From Martinezella tropici (GTDB lineage Bacteria > Pseudomonadota > Alphaproteobacteria > Rhizobiales > Rhizobiaceae), in the NCBI RefSeq assembly GCF_008370325.1, contig NZ_VNIP01000008.1:434001-498000 (forward strand): 64,000 nucleotides of DNA, in the 5' to 3' direction. Every line of letters begins with the position of its first letter. Position 1 is the stretch's first letter. Shown here one piece after another: positions 36,814 to 45,610 of the stretch. Made by a program: the position numbers and the translations under genes. A model generated the notes under the pieces. The model was not told where the DNA came from, did no database searches, and saw nothing but the letters and a program-made list of their open reading frames with translations.

Positions 36814-37250
36814 GCGCTTACCTCGGTATTGGGCAGGCTGTTCATGGCATCCGGGACGATAGCCGCGTCATACTTTGCATCGATCATGCAGACACGCTCG
36901 CCGAGGCCGCTGTCGGAACGGGTTACTAGCATGTTCATGCCGATACCCGTTGCGGCCTGTCGAAAGCAGGCGATGTTTTTCTACAAAACAAGCGTCTCAT
37001 GAACATCTGTATCCGCGTTCCCATTATATTTGTTAGGGCTGAGATAGCATCAAACAACAATCTGGTCTATATTGTTCAACAATTTTCGTATTGCCAAGCA
37101 AAAATGGGGCAAATCTGCGCAAAATCGTCTACCCGACCTTGCCGTGGGGCAGTTCGGCAGCCGTAGACAAGCATGGGGTCGCCGCTTTCCGGCGAATGCT
37201 TGATATAGGCAGGCGTCGGGGACGATTGAGCGCATGCGCTGGGAGAGCAA
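36814..37250. other. Divergent intergenic control region
   Basis: This 437-base gap separates the peptide ABC operon from the GntR regulator. The half nearer the regulator is AT-rich and contains the ATTGTT/AACAAT dyads described separately. No credible coding frame was seen. Confidence 0.5.
37056..37083. promoter_or_regulatory. Candidate GntR operator
   Basis: AACAAT (37056-37061), ATTGTT (37071-37076) and AACAAT (37078-37083) are three consecutive half sites. The last two form a perfect 13-base palindrome around C37077. The location between the divergent ABC operon and the FCD-type GntR gene, and the TTGT/ACAA core known for this family, suggest the regulator binds here. Confidence 0.5.
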
Positions 37251-37946
37251 ATGAAGCAGACAAATCTTGCAAGCATCGAGCCGACGGCCGTCGCGGAGAC
37301 AGGGCAGACGACGCTTGCGGAACTGACGGCTGCCCGCATCCGCGAGCGCGTGATCAGCGGCACGCTGTCGCCGGGCAGCCATCTGTCCGAGGCGGCTCTT
37401 TGCGAGGAGCTGCAGGTCTCGCGCAACACGCTGCGCGAAGTCTTCCGGCTGCTGACGAAAGAGGGCGTGCTGCGTCACGAGGCCAACCGCGGCGTCTTCG
37501 TTTCCACCCCGAGCATCTCAACGATCATGGACATCTTCCATATTCGCCGCCTGATCGAATGCTCGGCGCTCGCCAATGCACATCATCGTCACCCGAGCGT
37601 CGACAAGATGCGTGCTGCCATCGATGCCGCTGTCCAGCATCGCGATCGTGGCGAGTGGCTGGAGGTCGGCAGCGCTGATATCGCCTTTCATGCCGCCATC
37701 GTCGAGCTTGCCGACAGTCCCAGGCTTTCGGCCTTCTATGCCCAGATTTCCCTGGAACTGCGCCTCGTCTTCGGCCTTATCCGCGATCCCGAATATCTGC
37801 ATGCTCCCTATGTCGGCCAGAATGCGGCCATCCTTGCGCATCTGGAGCAAGGTGCGCCCGCGAGCGCCGCCGACGCGCTGGAGAAATATCTGTTCCAGTC
37901 AGAGCGCTTCATCCTGGCTGCCTATTCGCGCGCGATGCCCGGCTGA
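37251..37946 (+). CDS. GntR family regulator, FCD subfamily
   Basis: This 231-residue protein has an N-terminal winged HTH (SEAALCEELQVSRNTLREVF followed by NRGVFVSTP) and an alpha-helical FCD ligand domain with the metal-binding pattern D/H in FHAAIVELADSPRL. FCD regulators sense carboxylates or amino acids. It is divergent from the peptide importer and is its likely regulator. GGAGAG lies before the ATG. Confidence 0.92.
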   Translation: MKQTNLASIEPTAVAETGQTTLAELTAARIRERVISGTLSPGSHLSEAALCEELQVSRNTLREVFRLLTKEGVLRHEANRGVFVSTPSISTIMDIFHIRRLIECSALANAHHRHPSVDKMRAAIDAAVQHRDRGEWLEVGSADIAFHAAIVELADSPRLSAFYAQISLELRLVFGLIRDPEYLHAPYVGQNAAILAHLEQGAPASAADALEKYLFQSERFILAAYSRAMPG

Positions 37947-38101
37947 GGTCCTCACGATGCGATTGATATGATGAATGATGTGGACAAGCCACGCCCGAGG
38001 GGGCGAAGCGCGATGCAACAGTTTGCATCTCGAGCAGCTTTGACGGAAGGATATCCGACGCCTCGGATGAAGGCGTGATTTTCCAAATCCTCGACCCGCC
38101 G

Positions 38102-39304
38102 ATGACCCGCCTTCTTCCTGATGTTTTCCGCGATCCGACCATTCGGGTGAGCATGCTCGCCATCTTTGCCTTCGGTTTTGCCGGAGCCGCAACATCGCCT
38201 TATCAGTCGGTGGTGGGAATCCGCGAGCTAGGGCTCAGCAACGGGCTGTATTCGACGTTGATCTTCTGCGCGGCAGCCGTGAATGTTGTCGTCAGTATTC
38301 TGCTTGGAAATCTGGCGGATCGGCTCGGTGAATATCGCGTGATGATGCTGATGGTCGCCATTTTCGGCGTGCTGGGGTACGGCGCCGTCTATGCCGTTCC
38401 GGCGCAGGCGACCTTCGTCCTTAGTGCCTTGTTTTTCCTGCCGATCTACGGCTCTCTCAACTCGCTTCTCTTCGCCAATGTCCGCATTGCGACCAGGGGA
38501 ATGGAGCGCAACGATGTTGCTACGGTCAATTCCGGCGTTCGGGCGATGATCTCGCTCTCCTGGGTTCTGGTGCCCGGAATAACCGGCGCCTTGCTCGCAC
38601 ATTCGGCGAGCATGTTGCCGGCCTATCTGTTTGCGGGTCTCGCCTGCGCGGTCTGCTTCGGATTGATCGCCGTCTTCCTTCCGCGCCAGGACGGTATCGA
38701 CAAGGCAGCGGGGCACCATCTTTCCTATCTCGCGGCATTGGGCGAAGTCATTTCGCCGCCGGTCTTCGTGCGCCTGATCGCGGTGGCGCTGATCACCAGT
38801 ACGCTGCATGTCAACGGCGCCATTCTGCCGCTCATCGTTACCGGCGCGGCGCACGGAACCGTGGCCGATATTGGCATCCTCGTCGGGATCGTCGCCCTTC
38901 TCGAAGTCGTCTTCATCATCGCGTGGGGGCGCGCGCAGCGGATCATGACCCATGTCACGGCGTTGGCGATCGGCACGATCATCTATGTCGTCTATCTGGT
39001 CCTGCTTGGATTGGCTTACGAGCCCTGGCACGTCTATGCGCTGACCCTCGTCAGCGGGATCGGAGCGGCAGCGCTCATCAGCATTCCCATTACCTATCTG
39101 CAGGATTTGATTGCCGAGCGCCCTGGTCTCGGCAGCGCGCTCATATCGGTCAATATCTTCCTGAGTGCAGGCTTGAGTGCTCTTCTCTTCGCCATCGGCA
39201 CAGCGATCAGCAGCTATTCCGGAACGGCTCTTATCGGTGCTGCCGCCGGTCTGCTTGGCCTTGCCTTGCTGCTTTTCTTCGAAAAGGCTAGGCGACACAA
39301 CTAG
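38102..39304 (+). CDS. MFS sugar-efflux-like transporter (SET type)
   Basis: This 400-residue, twelve-helix major facilitator resembles sugar efflux transporters such as SetA/SetB. FAFGFAGAATSPYQSVVGIR lies in helix 1 and NLADRLGEYRVMMLM in the helix 2-3 loop. The substrate is not predictable. The ATG at 38102 fits the membrane start; the frame is open to a GTG at 38075, and neither has a strong ribosome binding site. No operon partner is evident. Confidence 0.82.
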   Translation: MTRLLPDVFRDPTIRVSMLAIFAFGFAGAATSPYQSVVGIRELGLSNGLYSTLIFCAAAVNVVVSILLGNLADRLGEYRVMMLMVAIFGVLGYGAVYAVPAQATFVLSALFFLPIYGSLNSLLFANVRIATRGMERNDVATVNSGVRAMISLSWVLVPGITGALLAHSASMLPAYLFAGLACAVCFGLIAVFLPRQDGIDKAAGHHLSYLAALGEVISPPVFVRLIAVALITSTLHVNGAILPLIVTGAAHGTVADIGILVGIVALLEVVFIIAWGRAQRIMTHVTALAIGTIIYVVYLVLLGLAYEPWHVYALTLVSGIGAAALISIPITYLQDLIAERPGLGSALISVNIFLSAGLSALLFAIGTAISSYSGTALIGAAAGLLGLALLLFFEKARRHN

Positions 39305-39358
39305 CAATCCTGCCTCTTTCGGCAGCCGGCATTGACGGGAAGCCATCTGTCCGCTAAG

Positions 39359-39385
39359 TCATCAAGTCATCTGATGACTTGATGA
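39359..39385. promoter_or_regulatory. 27-base perfect palindrome before a GntR gene
   Basis: The arms TCATCAAGTCATC (39359-39371) and GATGACTTGATGA (39373-39385) are exact inverted copies around T39372. It ends nine bases before the ATG of the GntR gene at 39395 and takes the place of a ribosome binding site, so binding of a dimer here would block the gene itself. Confidence 0.75.
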
Positions 39386-39394
39386 TGTTCGATC

Positions 39395-40072
39395 ATGCGC
39401 GCCCTAACCAAAACCACTCTTGCGGACAATGCCGTCGAAGCCATTCGCAGCGAAATCACCGCCCGACGTTGGGTCGTCGGCGAAAAGCTGCCGAATGAAG
39501 CCTCCCTCTCATCGATGCTGTCGGTCAGCCGCGGCACGATCCGCGAGGCGGTGAGGGTGCTGGTCTCCCAAGGCTATCTCGAGACGCGGCAGGGGTCGGG
39601 CACCTATGTGCGCTCGGTGACGGATGTCAGCCGTCCCCTCGACATGGCGCGGCGCGCCGGCTTGCGCGATCAGTTCGAGGCGCGGCTTGCGCTGGAGGTC
39701 GAGGCTGCAAGGCTCGCTGCCTTGCGCCATACGCCGGAAACTGTTTCGCAGCTGCGCGCCTTGCTGGTTGCGCGTGGAAACTATGCCGGCGGTGACAGGG
39801 TTGCATTTATCGAGCGTGACCTTGCCTTTCACAAGGCGGTCGTCGCGGTTTCACAGAACCGGGCGATGATCGAGATCTATGAATTCTTCTCCCTCTCCAT
39901 TGCCGAGACCATCGAGGCGACGCTCGGCGAGGATATTCCCGAGCCGGATATGCAGGCGCATATCGCGATCGTCGACGCTATCGAAACCGGCAATCCTGAA
40001 GCGGCCGATGCCGCCGTACGCCGCTTCATGGCGCCAGTCGTCGGTACTCTTGATCGGTTGCTGATGTCATGA
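39395..40072 (+). CDS. GntR family regulator, FadR/FCD subfamily
   Basis: This 225-residue protein has a winged HTH with AVEAIRSEITARRWVVGEKL and VSRGTIREAVRVLVSQGYLE, then GSGTYVRSV, and an FCD domain with FIERDLAFHKAVVAVSQNRA. It is very probably autoregulated through the palindrome just upstream. It is translationally coupled (ATGA) to a CynX-type transporter, which is the likely target. Confidence 0.93.
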   Translation: MRALTKTTLADNAVEAIRSEITARRWVVGEKLPNEASLSSMLSVSRGTIREAVRVLVSQGYLETRQGSGTYVRSVTDVSRPLDMARRAGLRDQFEARLALEVEAARLAALRHTPETVSQLRALLVARGNYAGGDRVAFIERDLAFHKAVVAVSQNRAMIEIYEFFSLSIAETIEATLGEDIPEPDMQAHIAIVDAIETGNPEAADAAVRRFMAPVVGTLDRLLMS

Positions 40073-41340
40073 CCATGTCTTCGAAAAATGCTGCCTCGCT
40101 CGAATTGATCGATGCCGAGGCCGATGAAATTCCTGCACCGCAGCCACATGGAGGCAAGTCGCCGATTGGCAGGTTTCTGCTGGGTGCAAGTCTCGTGCTC
40201 ATCGCGTTCAATCTCAGGCCAGTCTTTTCGAGCGCATCGGCGCTCCTGCCGGAAATCAGGTCCGAGCTTGGCATTTCGGCTTTCGGCACCAGCATCCTCA
40301 CGACCTTGCCCGTGGCCTGCATGGGGCTGTTTTCGCCGTTTGCGCCAAGGCTCGCGCAGCGTATGGGAACCGAGCGCGTCCTGCTTGCTGTCATCTTCCT
40401 GCTTGCGCTCGGCACGGCGCTGCGCGGATTTTCCTCCATTTCCCTGCTTTTCCTCGGAACGGCATTGACCGGCGCATGCATTGCCATCGGCAACGTCCTG
40501 CTGCCTGGGCTCGTCAAGCGCGATTTCCCGGACAAGGCCGCCCTGATGACGGGCTGCTATACGATGGCGCTATGCGCCGGCGCGGCAAGTGCCGCCGGGT
40601 TCACGCTTCCGATCGAGCATGCTCTCGGTGGATCGCTCGGTGGTGCGCTTGCTGCATGGGCGCTGCCCGCACTCGTGGTCGGATTTCTCTGGCTGCCGCA
40701 GGTGATTGGGACGCGCAGCCAGGTGCGCCGCAGCGGCTTTCGTGTCATCGGCCTCTGGTCGGATCGCATCGCATGGCAGGTGACATTCTTCATGGGGCTG
40801 CAATCGGCACTTGCCTACTGCATCTTCGGCTGGCTCGTGCCTATCCTGCGCGAACGCGGTCTCGACGGCGTGACGGCCGGCGCCATTGTTTCTGCCTCGG
40901 TCATGGTGCAGGCTGCCGCGTGCCTCGTCGCACCCCATATCGCTGTCAAGGGAAGGGATCAGCGCGCCATCAATGTCATTCTCTGCCTCATCGCGGTCGT
41001 AGCACTGCTGGGCCTGCTCTTTGCGCCGCTTTGGACTGTTTGGTTCTGGGCCGTGCTGCAAGGCGTCGGGCAGGGCGGATTGATCGCGGTGGCACTGACT
41101 GTCATCGTGTTGCGGTCGCCCGACGCGCATGTGGCGGCCCATCTCTCCGGGATGGCGCAGTTCGTCGGCTATCTGCTTGCCGCGATCGGCCCGCTGGTTG
41201 TCGGCATGATCCACGGCTGGACCGGAAGCTTCGCCTGGAGCTCCGTATTGTTCGTACTGCTCGGCCTCGGCGCCGGCATTAACGGCTGGTTTGCCGGTCG
41301 TGCAATCACCGTCAATGCCAAGACGATCGAAACTTCCTGA
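40069..41340 (+). CDS. CynX/NimT family MFS transporter
   Basis: This 423-residue, twelve-helix transporter has IAFNLRPVFSSASALLPEIR in helix 1 and GNVLLPGLVKRDFPDKAALM after helix 4, which are signatures of the cyanate (CynX)/nitroimidazole (NimT) group. These proteins move small organic compounds and the substrate here is unknown. The start overlaps the regulator stop; an ATG six bases later is an alternative. Confidence 0.9.
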   Translation: MTMSSKNAASLELIDAEADEIPAPQPHGGKSPIGRFLLGASLVLIAFNLRPVFSSASALLPEIRSELGISAFGTSILTTLPVACMGLFSPFAPRLAQRMGTERVLLAVIFLLALGTALRGFSSISLLFLGTALTGACIAIGNVLLPGLVKRDFPDKAALMTGCYTMALCAGAASAAGFTLPIEHALGGSLGGALAAWALPALVVGFLWLPQVIGTRSQVRRSGFRVIGLWSDRIAWQVTFFMGLQSALAYCIFGWLVPILRERGLDGVTAGAIVSASVMVQAAACLVAPHIAVKGRDQRAINVILCLIAVVALLGLLFAPLWTVWFWAVLQGVGQGGLIAVALTVIVLRSPDAHVAAHLSGMAQFVGYLLAAIGPLVVGMIHGWTGSFAWSSVLFVLLGLGAGINGWFAGRAITVNAKTIETS

Positions 41341-41427
41341 TCCTGCGGCGTTTTGATCGCACAACGCAGCGCAATTATCGCCGAGGTGCGGTCGGGACGG
41401 GCCACGCGAAGGCGGAGCGAAACGTTC

Positions 41428-41498
41428 TTAGAGCATTTCCAGGAGCGCACGCAGTAATTTTCGGTCCGGAATGCGCTGGGAAATAAGAGGATAGGGCG
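41428..41498. repeat. Short intergenic repeat-like element
   Basis: The stretch begins TTAGAGCATTTCCAGG and continues through TTTTCGGTCCGGAATGCG to CTGGGAAAT. Its imperfect dyad and opening resemble a family of short repeated intergenic elements I recall from Rhizobiaceae genomes. It lies between a transporter and the convergent MucR-like gene, where it could act as a terminator. Confidence 0.4.
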
Positions 41499-41534
41499 TT
41501 GCCGCGATTCGAAGAAAAGCGGAACTGCTCCAAG

Positions 41535-42002
41535 TCAGCCGGCTTTCCGCTGCCGTCGAACCGGTTCAGCATCTGGCGTAATATCGGTCGCGTTCTTGGT
41601 ATGGCCCAGGAGAGCTTTCTTCGCCAGCGTCGATCGTGTGGCTGCATAGGTCGCCGAGACCATCGGATAGTCCGCCGGCAAGCCCCATTTCTTTCGATAT
41701 TCTTCGGGCGTCAGGCCGTATTTGGTGTTGAGATGCCGTTTCAGCGATTTGTACTTCCCGCCGTCTTCCAGGCAGATCAGATATTCATCGGTAATGGATT
41801 TCTTGATCGGCACCGCCGGCTTCAGCGATTTTTCCAATGCTGACGGCTCAGATTGCCGAGAACCCGTAAGCGCGGCATAGGTGTCTATGATGAGCTTCGG
41901 CAAATCCTCCGGCGCGGTCGCGTTGCTGAGAACGTAGGCCGAGACGATCTTGCTTGTCAGCTCAATAAACCTCTCGTGGCTGGCAGTATTTTCTCTTTTC
42001 AT
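41535..42002 (-). CDS. MucR/Ros family regulator with altered zinc site
   Basis: This 155-residue protein matches MucR/Ros: RFIELTSKIVSAYVLSNATA at the N-terminus and KYKSLKRHLNTKYGLTPEEY with KKWGLPADYPMVSATYA in the DNA-binding domain. The prokaryotic zinc finger normally uses C-x2-C, H and H. Here the ligands read C77, D80, H90 and Y95, so two are replaced. MucR proteins repress exopolysaccharide, motility and symbiosis genes by binding AT-rich DNA. The ATG at 42002 is chosen for GAGG six bases upstream; a start at 42032 is possible. Confidence 0.9.
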   Translation of the reverse strand: MKRENTASHERFIELTSKIVSAYVLSNATAPEDLPKLIIDTYAALTGSRQSEPSALEKSLKPAVPIKKSITDEYLICLEDGGKYKSLKRHLNTKYGLTPEEYRKKWGLPADYPMVSATYAATRSTLAKKALLGHTKNATDITPDAEPVRRQRKAG

Positions 42003-42269
42003 TTTCGGCCTCACGTCGTGTTTTTTACTCATGTATCTAAAGTTGTTTTTACTTTCAATTAAAATAACGAGGGCCTTATGTATTCTGCGCATATTATCAT
42101 ATTCGTAGTAAATATGCTCACCGCTAAAGTTGAAATCTTTTAATTTTTCATTTTGTTACAATATTTAAATTTCACTTTCGGTCCATGTACAGCGGCGTAC
42201 AATTGGCGGCTGATCCGCCCGCGAGCAAAGCGTCTGCCGCGCATCGGTGAACGGGCGGGTGAAGCCGCA
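42003..42269. other. AT-rich promoter region of the MucR-like gene
   Basis: This 267-base gap is far more AT-rich than the rest of the window (runs such as TTTTTCATTTTGTTAC and AATATTTAAATT around 42140-42170). MucR-type proteins bind such AT-rich DNA, so autoregulation is plausible. No gene is supported. Confidence 0.45.
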
Positions 42270-42689
42270 TCATCGGCTCGCGGACATGGTCTGCTGGCGA
42301 TAATGGGGAAGGATATGATGCTCGGTCAGGGGAGCCATAGCTATATGTCCCGGATTGTGGGGCGATACCCAGCGGATCTCCTCGATCTCTGCCGCTGCCG
42401 TGATTGCCAAATCGCCCATATGCAGCCGGAATATATCGGCAACGACGATGTGGTCCGGTTCGTTGGCAGCTGGCGCCTCGAAACGGCCGAGGAAAGTCAG
42501 ATCCTTCGTCTCTGCCGCAAGGCCCAGCTCTTCGAAGAGTTCCCTGACGAGCGCAGATTCCGCCGTCTCCTGTGGTTCCACCTTACCGCCGGGTTGCATG
42601 AAGGCAATAGTGCCGCGCTTGCGCACGAGCAATGTCTTCCCATCCGGGCGCAGCACCAGGGCCGCCGCTATGTGTATCGCTTTTGCCAT
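42270..42689 (-). CDS. NUDIX hydrolase
   Basis: This 139-residue protein has the Nudix box G-GKVEPQETAESALV-RELFEELG at about residues 34-56. The start IHIAAALVLRPDGKTLLVRK is that of the MutT-like group. It would hydrolyse a nucleoside-diphosphate derivative with Mg2+. The ATG at 42689 corresponds to the domain start; the frame is open further to 42752. It is a single gene. Confidence 0.88.
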   Translation of the reverse strand: MAKAIHIAAALVLRPDGKTLLVRKRGTIAFMQPGGKVEPQETAESALVRELFEELGLAAETKDLTFLGRFEAPAANEPDHIVVADIFRLHMGDLAITAAAEIEEIRWVSPHNPGHIAMAPLTEHHILPHYRQQTMSASR

Positions 42690-42787
42690 GATTTGATCTG
42701 ATCGGATTCGCGGGCGAGTTTCAACGCACATAATGTCTGCGTATGGTTCCACGCCACATGCCTCTTCGCGCTCCGATATGTTTACCG

Positions 42788-43771
42788 TTACTGCTGCGTC
42801 AGATGCTGGCGGAAAAATGCAACGACTGCGGCGTTGAATTGCTTATGAAACGCGGCGCGATCGAAGCCTGGCGCATCGGTGCAGGCATCAGACGATGGCC
42901 TTATTTCCGGGCAAGGCGTCAGAAACGACAAATGTACGGCATTGGGGACGACACGAAAGTCAGGCTTTTCCGGCAGTAGGCGGGCAAGCGTTGCGACATT
43001 TTCGGGAGATGCTCCACCACCCCCTCCCAGTTCTGAGCCCCAAAGCTGAAGCGGAACTCTGACATCTTTCACACTGTCGGCGGTCGGGAATACGATGCTC
43101 AATGGGTCGGCTACAACGATTGCTTTGATGCAGGGATCGTGGGTTAGCAACTGCGGTGGCGGTTCTCGCCTGGGAGTCTGAGCTTGACCAGTTGGCGGAC
43201 AGCCGGCTGCTTTCGGATCTGCGCAGCGTGGCGGCAGCTTGGTGAAATCCGGATTGGCTCCCGCGACGACGAGGCCCGTATACCCACCCTGGGAAAATCC
43301 GTAGAAGCCGACCCGCTGTGGATCGATCCTTGCGGCATCGGGGGAGGCATCAAGCATGAAATCGACAGTCCGCTTGATATCGGCGGGACGCTCGATCAAT
43401 ACGCCAAGGCCGTTTGCCCGGCTCATGTCGTCATGATTGGCGTGCGGGTGATTGATGGCAACGACAATAAAGCCAGCGTCGGCAAGCGCTTCTGCGGTGT
43501 CGTGATGGCCTAGGTACCAGCCGCCATAGCCGTGCGAGATGATGATAAGCGGTAACGCCTCACCCACAATCGGGCAATCCGGCGTTGCTGGCATTGCCCG
43601 CCCTCCGATCGTTATTCTTGTGGGAGGGGTTGCGCAGGGAGACCACATGGCGGCGTCGATCGCCGGGTTTTCCGCATCACCTGGTATGTGAATGAATTTC
43701 AAACCTGCCGCATATCCCGATGACGCGACAAGAGAGAGTGCGGCCGCGAGGGCAAGGCAAAAGCGGATCAT
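42788..43771 (-). CDS. Secreted alpha/beta hydrolase (dienelactone/PAF-AH-like)
   Basis: This 327-residue protein has a Sec signal peptide (FCLALAAALSLVASSGYAAG). The hydrolase fold shows LPLIIISHGYGG, the nucleophile elbow GFSQGG near residue 175, and a late catalytic His (NAVHLSF). The arrangement resembles platelet-activating-factor acetylhydrolase-like and dienelactone hydrolase-like enzymes. The substrate is an unknown ester, cleaved in the periplasm. Confidence 0.85.
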   Translation of the reverse strand: MIRFCLALAAALSLVASSGYAAGLKFIHIPGDAENPAIDAAMWSPCATPPTRITIGGRAMPATPDCPIVGEALPLIIISHGYGGWYLGHHDTAEALADAGFIVVAINHPHANHDDMSRANGLGVLIERPADIKRTVDFMLDASPDAARIDPQRVGFYGFSQGGYTGLVVAGANPDFTKLPPRCADPKAAGCPPTGQAQTPRREPPPQLLTHDPCIKAIVVADPLSIVFPTADSVKDVRVPLQLWGSELGGGGGASPENVATLARLLPEKPDFRVVPNAVHLSFLTPCPEIRPSSDACTDAPGFDRAAFHKQFNAAVVAFFRQHLTQQ

Positions 43772-43945
43772 TACAACTGCTCCATTTAACCAGAGATATA
43801 CGCTGCGCTATGGGCTGCGGTAGCAAGGCGAGCCGGTCTGTAAACCCCATGACGCGAAGGCGGCATTCTACCGCCTGTGAAAGCCATCGAGCTATCTTGC
43901 ATAAACAGGTAGCTTGTTATATTCGTCTTGTAAACAGAGGCGTTC

Positions 43946-44272
43946 ATGACCGACTCGATTCAAGTTCAATTGCGAAAGGGCGTTCTCGATCTATGCGTCC
44001 TGGCCGTGCTGTCGCGGGGCGAAAGCTACGGCTATGAGATCGCCAGCACGCTGGTCACAGCCGTTGGGATGGGGGAGGGAACCATCTACCCGCTGATGCG
44101 CAGAATGCAGAATGACGGCCTGGTCGCCACCCGCATCGTCGAATCGAGCAATGGTCCGCCGCGCAAGTATTATCGGCTCACGCCGCTTGGCCGATCGATT
44201 TTCGAAGCACACCGCCGCGACTGGCGCTCGCTAGCCGGTGCCGTCGATAAACTTCTTGAGGATTTGCCATGA
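43946..44272 (+). CDS. PadR family transcriptional regulator
   Basis: This 108-residue winged-helix protein reads LRKGVLDLCVLAVLSRGESY and GMGEGTIYPLMRRMQNDGLV, the PadR signature. Its stop overlaps the start of the HAAS-domain gene by four bases. PadR genes placed before HAAS (DUF1700) membrane proteins and GIN (DUF2807) proteins form a known envelope-related module, and PadR probably represses it. Confidence 0.92.
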   Translation: MTDSIQVQLRKGVLDLCVLAVLSRGESYGYEIASTLVTAVGMGEGTIYPLMRRMQNDGLVATRIVESSNGPPRKYYRLTPLGRSIFEAHRRDWRSLAGAVDKLLEDLP

Positions 44273-44841
44273 CCAGGGACGCTTTCTTGCGCACGTTGAG
44301 GCTGGGGCTTGCAGGCCTGCCGCCGCATGAGGTCGACGATATTATGGCCGATTACGCAGCCCATTTTGCTGAATCCGAGGCTTCCGGCCGAAGCGAGGAG
44401 GAGGTTGCCGCAGCGCTTGGCGATCCGGGCAGGATCGCTCGGGAGTTGCGGGCGGATGTCGGGTTGCGCCGCTTGGAGGCGCATTGGAGCGTGCCGAATC
44501 TTTTGGCTGCCATGATGGCGCTGGCCGGCCTCGCCATCGTCGACATCTTCTTCCTGCTGCCCCTGCTGTTTGCGGCGACGTTCGTGACACTCGGCCTTGC
44601 GATCGCATTGGTGGCCGTCGGCGCGGTCGGTCTGAAAATCATCGTTACGACCGTGCTGTTCCATATCGGCTTGCCTTCCGTCGGCATGCTAGCCCGCCTG
44701 CTTATCGGTGCCGGGCTGGTGAGCTGCTTCGTCGGCGGCGGCGCATTGCTGCTGATGGGGCTGAGTTTGGGCATCCGTATGCTTGGGCAATATGCCCGCC
44801 TGCATTTCCGCTTGGCGCAGGTAGACGAGGGTCGAGCTTGA
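44269..44841 (+). CDS. HAAS/DUF1700 domain membrane protein
   Basis: This 190-residue protein starts with a HAAS domain (FLRTLRLGLAGLPPHEVDDI and ADYAAHFAESEASGRSEEEV, then LGDPGRIARELRAD), followed by about four membrane helices. HAAS domains are partners of PadR regulators. It may sense or transmit an envelope signal to the PadR protein encoded just upstream. It is in the same operon as the GIN protein. Confidence 0.87.
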   Translation: MTRDAFLRTLRLGLAGLPPHEVDDIMADYAAHFAESEASGRSEEEVAAALGDPGRIARELRADVGLRRLEAHWSVPNLLAAMMALAGLAIVDIFFLLPLLFAATFVTLGLAIALVAVGAVGLKIIVTTVLFHIGLPSVGMLARLLIGAGLVSCFVGGGALLLMGLSLGIRMLGQYARLHFRLAQVDEGRA

Positions 44842-44875
44842 GCGGCGGACTGCACACCATTGGAGGAAATGGACA

Positions 44876-45583
44876 ATGAACGGGAAATTGGCGACTGTCG
44901 CGACGACCGGACTGATTTGTGCATTCGTCTTTCTTGCGCTCGGCATCGGGCTTTCCGGGCCGGATTGGGCCAATGCAGGGCATTGGTGGGGTGGTATGCA
45001 ATCCGGTTGCGGATCTGTTGCATCCGGCAGCCGGCAGGTTATCCTGCCTTTCAGCTCCAACGGCAGCCTGGCGATCGAGATTCCGGCCTCCGTTCAGTAT
45101 CAGCCGGGCGGAAAGGCGGAGGCCGTCATCAACGGTGATCCAGCACTTCTCGATCATGTGCGGCTGCAAGGCGGCAGGCTGAGCCTGGATTGCGATCCGG
45201 GTTGGTCCAGCTCCAAATTCGAAGTCAGCCTGTCGGGGCCGCTCGTCACCGATTGGAAGGTGCGCGGCAGCGGCGATCTCGCCTTGTCGCAGCTCGATCA
45301 ATCCAATCTGCGTTTGAGCATATCCGGAAGTGGCAGCGTCTCCGCCACGGGCAGCGCGCACACGGTCGACCTTGAGATTTCCGGCTCGGGTGCTGCCCGA
45401 TTGAAAGATCTGGCCGCCCAATCGGTAAAGATCAGGGTTCGGGGCAGCGGCGACGCTGAGGTTGCCGCTGCTGCCGATGCGGATATATCGATCAGCGGAA
45501 GCGGCAACATCGAGTTATACGGGCATCCGGTCCTGCGACGCTCAGAGATCAGAGGCAGCGGCCGCCTCGTGCAGGTGCCATAA
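44876..45583 (+). CDS. Secreted GIN-domain (DUF2807) protein
   Basis: This 235-residue protein has an N-terminal signal or anchor (about 1-30, TGLICAFVFLALGIGLSGPD). A right-handed beta-helix follows from about residue 110, with repeated GSG turns (RGSGDLALSQL, SISGSGSVSATGSA, EISGSGAARLKDL). GIN domains are putative adhesin or surface elements. It is the last gene of the PadR-HAAS-GIN operon, with GGAGGA before the ATG. Confidence 0.87.
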   Translation: MNGKLATVATTGLICAFVFLALGIGLSGPDWANAGHWWGGMQSGCGSVASGSRQVILPFSSNGSLAIEIPASVQYQPGGKAEAVINGDPALLDHVRLQGGRLSLDCDPGWSSSKFEVSLSGPLVTDWKVRGSGDLALSQLDQSNLRLSISGSGSVSATGSAHTVDLEISGSGAARLKDLAAQSVKIRVRGSGDAEVAAAADADISISGSGNIELYGHPVLRRSEIRGSGRLVQVP

Positions 45584-45610
45584 ACCTGCTCCCGGCAATC
45601 GTCTTTGAAC

